From positions 34,709 to 98,708 of the forward strand of contig KV423931.1 in NCBI GenBank assembly GCA_001632435.1: a stretch of 64,000 nt of DNA, written 5' to 3'. The notes beneath the pieces were generated by a model. The model saw only the letters and a program-made list of their open reading frames with translations. It ran no database searches and was not told the origin of the DNA. Below, piece by piece: positions 56,120 through 64,000 of the stretch. Source of the stretch: Calocera cornea HHB12733. Its lineage: Eukaryota > Basidiomycota > Dacrymycetes > Dacrymycetales > Dacrymycetaceae. A program made the position numbers and the translations under genes. Within the stretch, counting starts at the first letter, position 1. Each line of letters begins with the position of its first letter.

Positions 56120-58054
56120 ATGTGCGGGATTCTCGCCATCCATGGGCTCGATAACCCGGCATCCCAACGCGCACACGCTATCGCAATGTCAAAGCGCTTG
56201 AGACATCGTGGGCCGGACTGGTCGGGCTGCTTCGTCGGCAAGGACTCCATCCTCGTCCATGAGCGGTTGGCCATCGTCGGTGTCGGTGAGCAGCTCCCTG
56301 TACTATGGTATTTTGGGAGAGCTGACGGGATTCGGGATAGATACCGGCGCCCAGCCCCTTGTCAGTGACACGGAGGACCTTGCCCTCTGCGTCAACGGCG
56401 AGATTTACAACCACGTTGCCCTGCGTAAAAGCCTCAAGCTCCCCCACAAGTTCAAGACGCACTCTGACTGCGAAGTTTTGCTTTACTTGGTGAGCTCAAT
56501 GAATCCCAACGGTCCGTACACGGCTGACGCCCGGTCAGTACGCCGAGCACGACACCGACATGTGCAACATGCTCGATGGAATGTTCTCCTTTGCGCTGAT
56601 CGACAACTCGCGCACCCCCTCCCGCATCATCGCCGCACGCGATCCAATTGGCATCACCACGCTGTACCAGGGCTGGTCGTCCTCCCAACCAGGCGTCGTC
56701 TACTTTGCCTCCGAGCTCAAGGCGCTTGTCGACGACTGCGACAAGATCATCTCCTTCCCTCCCGGGCACGTATACGACAGTGCGACGGACAAGACGACGC
56801 GCTACTTCAACCCGACGTGGTGGGATACGGACAGCACCAAGCCCGTGCCGACGACCAAAGCTGATTTGAAGCTGCTACGCGAGACGCTCGAGGATGCCGT
56901 CCGTAAGCGCCTCATGTCCGAGGTGCCGTACGGTGTGCTTCTGAGCGGCGGGCTCGACAGCTCTCTCATTGCCTCCATCGCCGCGAGGGAAACGGAGAAG
57001 GTCGCCCTGGACCTCGCGAAGAGGAGGCAGAGGCACACGCTCGTCAACGGCTCGTCTACCCCCACCCATGGGCCCGAGGAGTATCCCATCGCCTCCTGGC
57101 CGCAACTCCACTCCTTCTCTGTCGGCTTACCCAACTCCCCCGACCTCCTCGCCGCGCGAAAGGCCGCGGCCTTCCTCGGCACAATACATCACGAGTACAC
57201 GTTCACCGTTCAGGAGGGCCTGGACGCGATCGAGGACGTCATCTACCATCTGGAGACCTACGATGTCACCACGTGTCGCGCGTCTACGCCGATGTACCTC
57301 CTCAGCCGGAAGATCAAGGCCATGGGTGTGAAGATGGTGCTCTCCGGAGAGGGCTCGGACGAGATCTTCGCCGGCTACCTATACTTCCACGCTGCGCCGA
57401 CGCCGGAGGACCTGCACGTCGAGTGCGTGAAGCGTGTCAAGAACCTGCATACATCCGACTGTCTGCGCGCCAATAAGTCCACCATGGCGTGGGGGCTCGA
57501 GGCGCGCGTGCCTTTCCTCGACAAGGCCTTCCTCGAGGTCGCCATGAACATCGATCCGCAGGAGAAGACATTTGGGAAGAAGGAGTTCGACGAGGATGGC
57601 AGGCCGAAGATGGAGAAGTACATTCTGCGCAAGGCGTTCGACTGCGCGCCAGATGGGAAGCCATACTTGCCTGATGGGATTTTGTGGAGGCAGAAGGAGC
57701 AGTTCTCGGATGGGGTTGGCTACTCCTGGATTGATGGGTGCGTAACATATTTCGGGTTGTATAAGCAGATGCTGACTCCATTGTAGGATGAAGGAGCACG
57801 CCGAGCAGGTTGTGAGCGACGACGCCTTCAGCAAGGCGGCGGAGCGGTGGCCGGTTGACACGCCTGATACGAAGGAGGCATACATGATCCGCGAGATCTT
57901 CGAGCGTTTGTTCCCATCAGAAGCTGCCGCATCGACTGCTGTCAGGTGGATTCCCAGATCGGACTGGGGCTGCGCTACCGATCCCAGTGGTCGGAGCGTC
58001 GCCATCCACGAGGCAGCATACGAGGGCCCGGGTGAGGGCGTGAACGGAGCGTGA
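56120..58054 (+). CDS. Asparagine synthetase (glutamine-hydrolysing)
   Basis: Makes asparagine from aspartate, glutamine and ATP in the cytosol. The start MCGILAIHG leaves the catalytic Cys as residue 2 after Met removal. The glutaminase domain has [36 protein letters not shown] and the loop [10 protein letters not shown]. The synthetase domain has [20 protein letters not shown] (the PP-loop), [34 protein letters not shown] and [20 protein letters not shown]. Introns lie after AIVGV, after EVLLYL and in GYSWIDG. The C-terminal end is hydrophilic ([12 protein letters not shown]). All key motifs are intact and the length fits the fungal enzyme. Confidence 0.95.
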
Positions 58055-58448
58055 TCTTTTCTTGTATCTTTTCGTTTTGGCACACACTCTGCAACATCAT
58101 TTGGTTAAAACGAATGCACATTTGCACGAAACGCCTGCGTGCCGGCCGATTTAGATTATAACGTACGATACTAGAGCGTCCGCGCAGAAGTACAAGGACA
58201 CCGAGTTCGGAGATGTAGTGTGTAGGGAGTAATGAATGAGTAGGTTGTTGCTGCATATCTGGTATGAAGTGAGAAGGGTAACAACATTGCGCGCGGGGTC
58301 AGCCTATGACGAGAGCAAAGGGGGAAAACAGATCCGAGAAGGCCGCGAAATATAAAATAACGATTGACAGGAATGGACAGTGCCATTAGATGTACCTTCC
58401 AGATAGCGAGTGTAGGGGTTTCTTCGATGAGTTGGTGCGACGATACAA
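58055..58448. other. Convergent 3' spacer
   Basis: AT-rich interval between the stops of two convergent genes, with no coding signal. Confidence 0.5.
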
Positions 58449-61400
58449 TTACATCATGTTCAGTTTGTTGATGGACGGGTTCGCGGCGATGATCTGCCGA
58501 TATAGACCGACACCAGAGTCCTCGCTCGGTGTCGTCGAAATCTTGGTTGTTCTCACGGTTTCCGGCACCGGCGACTCTTTGCGAGCCGCGGGCGACGCGG
58601 TCGGCGTCGCGTTCTGCGCTTTTCGGGCTGTTGACGTCGATACGCGGGTAGCAGAGCCAATGTTGCCGCCCCAAGGCGGCCGTGTTTCGGTCGAGGACGC
58701 GTTAGTAGGCCGGCGCACAGGACCGTGCGTCCTACTCATCGGCCGGCCGCCTGCACCTGTCACAGGCGGATGGTCCGGATTCCGTAAACGACCACCGAAC
58801 TTCGCATTTGCAGGCGAATCGCGAGCATTGTTACCGGCGATGTTCCGCCGAGCAACTGTTCCCTTCCCAGCGCCCTTGGCCGCTGCAGATGCTGCAGATA
58901 GAGGCGTACGCTTGACCGTGATCTTATCCGCGCCCCAGTAGGAGAAGGACATCTTGGACTTGCGGTCCGACTCGTCCGACTCCATGCCGTCGTCGTCGTC
59001 TGCCAGACCGGCATCGGCGATCGCCTCCTGCGTGAGCTTCGCATGGGTCTTTGTGATGCTGTAAACGCGGTCAAGAACCATTCCATGAGTCAATGTCAGA
59101 TCGATGCACGCACTCTTCCATCGACACAACCCCGACAGTCGTGGGCTTTGCCTCCTCCGGATCTGCCGGCATAGCCCACGTCTCGACCTTGATGAACTTG
59201 TACAAGTTCCTCGGCTTGGTATGGTTCGCCTTCCTGCCCGTCGTGCCGAACTTGCCCTTGGCGAGCTCAGTCGCGCTCGTGCTCTTCCCGCCCGGGCCGA
59301 GCCCCTGGGCCAGAGCGAGCGGGAGCGTCGTGACCCCCGTGCGCTGACAGCGCAGCGCGACGTCGTTGAACGTGACGAGCCAGAGGTCCTTCTTGCTGCC
59401 CATGGCGGGCGCGCTGATGCCCATGATGTTCTCGCTCAGCCGGCGGAAGGACGTCTTCTGCTTGACGTTCCTGCTGGGCAGGCTCTGACTCTGCGCGCCC
59501 GCCCCACCGTCCTTCGCCACGCCGTTGCTGTCCGTCGACCCCTGGGGCTCGATCGCCTTCTCGGCCATGAGCACGCGGCTCGGCTTGGGGGCGGCGAGCC
59601 CGCGGACCTTGTCGAGCCCGTCGATGCGCGCGAACACGTCGCGCGTCCGGTCGCGCTCCTCCTTGAGGATCTTCTCGTCCTCGATGCTGCGGACGATCTC
59701 CTCGACCTCGGCGACCATGAGCAGCGTGCTCTCGTACTCGTACGTGCTCGGGTCAGTGTGGTACAGCAGATTCTGGAAGAGGAGCGGGTACTTGAGCAGC
59801 CGCTGGAACGGCTTGGACAGGCAGATGGACAGGCCCGTCTCGCCCTTGTCCGCGGCGGACTCTTCCAGGCGCTATATGCGTGTCAGCTGTGCGTCACAGT
59901 CTTCCCCATCAAAGAACTCACTTGTAGGATCTTGGAAATCCGCATCCACTCCACCGCATCCTGCTTCTTGGGCTTCTTCTTCACGTCTGTGCTGAGGAAG
60001 GCGTCCACCTGCTCGAGCGCCCGCTCAAGATGCAGCACGTACGTCGCGTATTCCCTGAGGATATGACTCTGCACTCAATATCAGCATCGTCCTCTCACAT
60101 CTCTCCCATTACCCCACGTCAAGCAAGCGCGCGCTGAAGCTCGCCAGGCGCCGACGGAATAAGGGAGTGAAAGAAAGGAAACACACGCACATGCTGGATG
60201 AACACATCCGCCAAGCTCCGCACAAGCGGGTACTGCTCCTCATACCTCTTCCTGAGCATCTCGCTGAGCGCCACATGCCCGCCCAAGATGCCCCTCTCCA
60301 GCACCTGGAGGCACTCCCTGAGGTCCTCCGGCAATGCTTGGGGGGAGATCCCCGGGGTGCCGTTGTTGTGCGGGTGGTCGGCGTCCGAGTGGGAGCGCTT
60401 CTGGAGCTTGCGCACGATACGGCTGGCGGGGGTGCTCGTGCGCGGTTGTTGCGGGGAGGGCGTGGAGGGGACCGGGTGCACGTCCTGCGCTGTTTCGGAG
60501 CGGCCGTTCCCGTTCCGGCCCAAGGAGATGGTGGAGAGGGCCGCGTTGGTCCCTCTGGGAGGAGGGGGCAGGGACTGGTGTGAGCGGGTGGGAAAGGGTA
60601 CCGCTGCTGCTGCTGCTGCTGGCTTCCCAACGTTGGCGGACGCAGGAGGCTTGGACGCGCCCGACGCCGTTCGCTGGCCGTACGGGCTCCTGCCCTGCTG
60701 CGGCTGATGCTGGGGTTGCGTGCTGGTCGCCCGGCGAAAATCAGAAAAGTCCGCCGGCTCGCCGTCCTCGCTGCTCTGCACTCCCTCCTCCAGTTCCATC
60801 AGCGGGCTGGCCGTGGGGGAGGAGAGGAACCGCGCTGCGATCGGCAGGTGGTCCAGTGATTCCCTGGGCGATGCTGAGCCCGCGTGGGGGTGGTGGATTG
60901 AGGATGCGGCGTGGGAGGGGGCGCGGTAGAGGTCTTCGGGCTCTTCGGGGAGGGAGGGGAAGCCTGAGGAGGTCGCGAGTGGGGAGGAGGGGACGACTTG
61001 CGATGAGGGGGGCGCGAAGGGGTGCAGGAGGGGGTCGATGAACGTTTCTTTCATCTTGAGCAGCTCTTGGACATACCTACAGGCGCACGCATGAATCACA
61101 GGCACCATCAGCAGGTTGCACAAATTCAGGGAAGTGGCGGAGTGACGCACCGCTCCTCGCTCGTGACGATCTCCCAGAGCACCTCCTGCCTCGTCCTCTC
61201 CCTCGGGCCGATATTGCTCACCAGATCCTCCTCCGCAGCCTCGCTCCAGCTGCTAGCAGCCTGGACGAAGCTCCTCGCGCTCGTATGCTGGGAGTAAGGC
61301 GTCCCACTCCGCAGGGAGAAGGCGAGGTTGCTCGGCTCCTGCTGTGGGGGGGCGAGCGAGGAGCCGCCCCGCACCGCCGAGGTGGGGGAGGTGACGCCCT

Positions 61401-62112
61401 GCCTTGACGGGAGGGTACGGGAGCCGGAACCGCGGGCTGAAGCGGCCGCGCGCGCGTCTGCGTTCGGGTTGGAGTACGTGCGCGCCTTGAGCCCCTTCTC
61501 GCTGCGCCCTTGCTGGCTCAGATCCGGGCGGGAGCTCGCCTCGCCATTGAAGCTGTTCCCGCGCTTGCGGGGCTCCTCCTTCCCCTCTTTGGAGTGCGGG
61601 TCGGGAGGGAGAGCGAGCGTGTTGAGCCCCCCTGGTGTCGGGGGAGGGGAGATGAACGCCACGCGCTTGTTGGTTTGCGTGCCGTTCTGGTCCTGCAGCG
61701 GGGCGGGGGCCGGGGCGACGCCTTTGCGCCGGGTGTCGACGGGGGAGGTCTTCGCTGGTGGCGTCCTGGGCGAGGTGGTGGTGGTAGCGGATGTTCGGTG
61801 GGAGGTGTTGGGCGACTCAGGGATCGAATGCAGGAGCGCGGAGGGGAGGAGCGTGTCGAGCGGCTCGAGCGGGGCGAGCCGCATCATCTCCCCCTGCGGC
61901 GGTCCAGTCGACAGTGGCCGACGGGGAGCGAGCTCTCTACGTGTTCCCGCTGTACCTGCTGATGGAGAGGAGGTAGACGACGGGTGCGAGGAGGAGGACG
62001 AGGAGGAGGGCTGCATGGAGACAGCGGCGGCAGGGGGCAGGTCGGGCAGCGCCTTGTCCTTATCTTTCCTGCCGATGTTGTTGAACCGGTTGATGAGCGC
62101 TTTGATGGCCAT
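58449..62112 (-). CDS. Rho guanine-nucleotide exchange factor (DH domain)
   Basis: A large protein of about 1,070 residues starting MAIKALINRFNNIGRKDKDK. The first 280 residues are Ser/Pro/Thr-rich and disordered. The Dbl-homology domain starts RQEVLWEIVTSEERYVQELL, is interrupted by a long Ser/Pro/Gln-rich insertion, and resumes at LRECLQVLERGILGGHVALS, VRSLADVFIQHSHILREYAT, and the third conserved region GLSICLSKPFQRLLKYPLLF with QNLLYHTDPSTYEYESTLLM. A PH-like region follows (KKDLWLVTFNDVALRCQRTG, KFIKVETWAMPADPEEAKPT). The C terminus is basic and disordered, ending SINKLNMM. It should activate a Rho/Cdc42-type GTPase, controlling polarity or wall synthesis; the target is unknown. Introns follow SEER, FIQH and KILQ, and one precedes SITKTHAKLTQEAI. 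The insertion within the DH domain is unusual. Confidence 0.85.
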
Positions 62113-63150
62113 TTTAGGGCTGCTTTTTGAAGCTGGTTGATTGGGTTTTTGGCCTGAGCTGGTGAGTCAGGGTGGGTGGATGCTGAGTGCTGGATGCTGG
62201 ATGCTGGGTATCGGGTGAGAGAGCGACGGTGTGATTGCTTGCTGGTTGGTGCTGATATGGTGAATGGCGAGTGACAGCCAGCAGGGGTAGCAAAGGGGGG
62301 CAAGCAAGGTAGCCACCCTCACGCGGGTGGACGGGGCGAATGGGGTGTCGGTTGAAATGGGTAATCGGGGGGCAGTTCGGCCGGCAGGGAGAGTGGAAGG
62401 CTCGAGGTGGAAGACGAAGGGGCGGAGGGCGGAAGGGTCGCAGGGGGCGTCAAGCAGGCGGGAACGAAGGCAGGGAACGAGGCCTGGTCGAGGCAGCCAA
62501 AGGCGCGCCCGGGTAACAGCCTCTCTTCTTCTTCTTCGCTCGCTTTGTCGGAACGAGGCTGCAGAGAATGGAACAGCGCGGAACTTCCCCCCTGCTCGGC
62601 TCCGGCTGCTGTTGACGTCGATGGGGGAATATAGAGTCTGGGGAATGGGAGAGGGAGGTGAATATGGATATAGGCGAGGGTGAGCAAGGGAGGACGACGG
62701 CCTAGACGACGGCCGCACAGTGACGACGAAGCACACACACGACTCGACTGGCAGCAACAGGCGCAGGCGCAAGACGGCCAATTGCCCCCGAGCCACGCGC
62801 GCGTCTCCTTCTCCAGCGCGGACAGTGGGGTTCCGGCTTTCGTGACAGTGTCTCTGCGCCTCTGCGCCTCTGCGCCTCTGCGCCTCTGCGCCTCTGCGCG
62901 CAGAGCGGACAGATTTGGCTCCGTTTGCTCCCGTGTCCGCGTCAAGCGCATAGCCGGTGTGTACTGACAGCCGGAACAGGGTCCAACTTCTATGGCGTGC
63001 CTGGGCCATTGTTCATTCTCGCTTCTCTTTCGGTACGTTCCACGCGAAATCTGCTTTGCTCTTCTGTCAAATCTATTGCTCGAAGGTCTTTCTTGGCGAC
63101 GTCTCTAGTGGCTAGTGTTACAATAGTGACACGGGCCTGTACTGTCAACC
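62113..63150. promoter_or_regulatory. Divergent upstream region, RhoGEF / CxC5 gene
   Basis: About 1 kb between divergent starts. It includes an 8-base tandem repeat at 62853-62900. No gene recognised; open frames here follow the repeat in several frames. Confidence 0.45.
62853..62900. repeat. Tandem repeat of TCTGCGCC
   Basis: Five perfect 8-base units (62853-62892) and a partial sixth, in the divergent spacer upstream of the RhoGEF gene. Confidence 0.9.
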
Positions 63151-64000
63151 ATGAACGTGCTTGCTCTTCTCAAGATCCTCTGGCGGCTTCGTCAACTCCT
63201 CGGCGGCGTATCTGTAGAACAAGTCCTCCAGTTTTGCGCGTTCTCCAGGCGCCTGCAGCCACGAATTGCCTGGCAAGAGCTGACTCATGTTGGAGCGCTT
63301 GATACGCCGCCAAAGACGCTTCCCAACACGGTCGTTGCCTTCCTCGCCAGCGCAATTGATGTATCGCCTGTACAAGTGTCTGGGCTCTGGAATGCTCTTC
63401 GAGAAGTCGTCTGGCTACCTGGGTTCAACCCCGCAGCGCTATCTGTACCGCTTGTCGACGAGTTTTCTCCCTTTGCGCGTCTTGCCCAAAGCTTCAATCT
63501 TGGTAAGCTCCACAACTCACTCACGGCTTTCGCTGACAGAGCTGCAGCGCTAGAGGAATTCTACCCTCCGACTCGGGTGTGCCTTCGGAACACCTGCCCG
63601 GAATTCATCAATACGGGCCGAAGGCAGGCACTTTACAACCCAACGAAGCACTACGCTAGTCTGTACACGCTCAGCCGCGGAGCCTTCCCTGTCATCGTTG
63701 TTGCCTTGCACTGTCGATCGTGCAAGGCAACGTTCTACCTCAACTACTACCGCGAGCAGCGCGAGGATCAAGTCCACGAACGTGTCTACTACGGCCCGCT
63801 TCCCGAGGTCATACAAGCTGAAAAGCACATGCTGTTTGAGAGACAGCTGTGCGAGCTCTTCCGCGCGCAAACCGTCCATGCACAGTACGTACCCCACCTT
63901 TCTTCTCTTCTCGCTTCAGCCCCTCTGCTTCCAACCCCTCTCACTTCAGCACCTCTGCTTCCAACCCCTCCCGCTTCAGCACCTCTGCTTCCAACCCCTC
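63151..64000 (+). CDS. CxC5-type cysteine-cluster protein associated with KDZ transposons (3' partial)
   Basis: Exon 1 (63151 to about 63501) encodes MNVLALLKILWRLRQLLGGV, a helical region with LTHVGALDTPPKTLPNTVVA and LWNALREVVWLPGFNPAALS. An intron of about 45 bases ends at the CAG before ALEEFYPPTRVCLRNTCPEF. Exon 2 continues with GRRQALYNPTKHYASLYTLS, VIVVALHCRSCKATFYLNYY and YYGPLPEVIQAEKHMLFERQ. Paired cysteines (CLRNTC, CRSC) and the order of motifs fit CxC5 clusters that accompany Kyakuja-Dileera-Zisupton transposases in agaricomycetes. A donor GTACGT near 63885 begins an intron containing a 30-base tandem repeat. The rest of the gene lies beyond the window. It may belong to a transposon or be an anciently captured transposon gene. 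Confidence 0.7.
   Translation, partial: MNVLALLKILWRLRQLLGGVSVEQVLQFCAFSRRLQPRIAWQELTHVGALDTPPKTLPNTVVAFLASAIDVSPVQVSGLWNALREVVWLPGFNPAALSVPLVDEFSPFARLAQSFNLGKLHNSLTAFADRAAALEEFYPPTRVCLRNTCPEFINTGRRQALYNPTKHYASLYTLSRGAFPVIVVALHCRSCKATFYLNYYREQREDQVHERVYYGPLPEVIQAEKHMLFERQLCELFRAQTVHAQYVPHLSSLLASAPLLPTPLTSAPLLPTPPASAPLLPTP
63914..64000. repeat. 30-base tandem repeat, cut by the window edge
   Basis: Units start CTTCAGC at 63914, 63944 and 63974, each with CCTCTGCTTCCAACCCCTC. Only two or three positions vary. It appears to lie inside an intron of the CxC5 gene and may continue past the edge. Confidence 0.9.

Overview
The window is nuclear DNA from a filamentous basidiomycete, most probably an agaricomycete of the polypore type. 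Genes are dense and on both strands, most are broken by many introns of about 45-80 bases with GT..AG ends and CTAAC/CTGAC-like branch sites, and several families present here are typical of agaricomycetes: an expanded seven-helix membrane family, a DDE transposase-like family, and the CxC cysteine-cluster genes linked to KDZ transposons. No tRNA, rRNA, CRISPR array or bacterial operon was seen. All multi-exon models were spliced by hand from the sequence; protein names rest on remembered family features and not on searches.

Layout. 1.7-6.6 kb (+): a GDP-fucose-type sugar transporter and an HxxxD acyltransferase-like protein. 7.0-9.3 kb (-): two small secreted GPI-anchor-type proteins. 9.8-13.4 kb: a Zn2Cys6 transcription factor (-) and an MSS51-like mitochondrial translation activator (+), divergent. 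14.0-16.0 kb (+): an intronless cytosolic Hsp70 with a heat-shock-type promoter. 16.3-20.6 kb (-): four tandem FKBP12-type prolyl isomerase genes; three appear intact, and the third is decaying. 21.4-28.6 kb: PP2A B56 regulatory subunit (-), a conserved protein of unknown function (+), mitochondrial citrate synthase (-). 28.9-33.5 kb (-): two tandem TPR proteins. 33.7-37.1 kb (-): two members of the seven-helix family. 37.7-42.6 kb: a mitochondrial AAA ATPase (-) and phosphatidylinositol synthase (+), divergent. 43.8-45.6 kb (+): a DDE transposase-like gene with an altered catalytic residue. 46.0-47.9 kb (-): a wrecked copy of the poly(A)-binding protein gene. 48.2-51.2 kb (+): two tandem aldo-keto reductases of the pyridoxal reductase type. 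52.3-55.8 kb (+): two more seven-helix genes in a roughly 2.2-kb tandem duplication. 56.1-58.1 kb (+): asparagine synthetase. 58.4-62.1 kb (-): a RhoGEF. 63.2 kb to the edge (+): the first part of a CxC5/KDZ-associated gene.

The genes do not form one pathway. Two themes stand out. The first is local tandem duplication (FKBP, TPR, aldo-keto reductase, seven-helix, GPI proteins), with copies at different stages of divergence or decay. The second is unusual splicing. The FKBP copies need 2-base or 4-base microexons to encode a full 108-residue FKBP12. Three introns in other genes appear to be GC-AG, and the first citrate synthase intron appears to have lost its GT donor.
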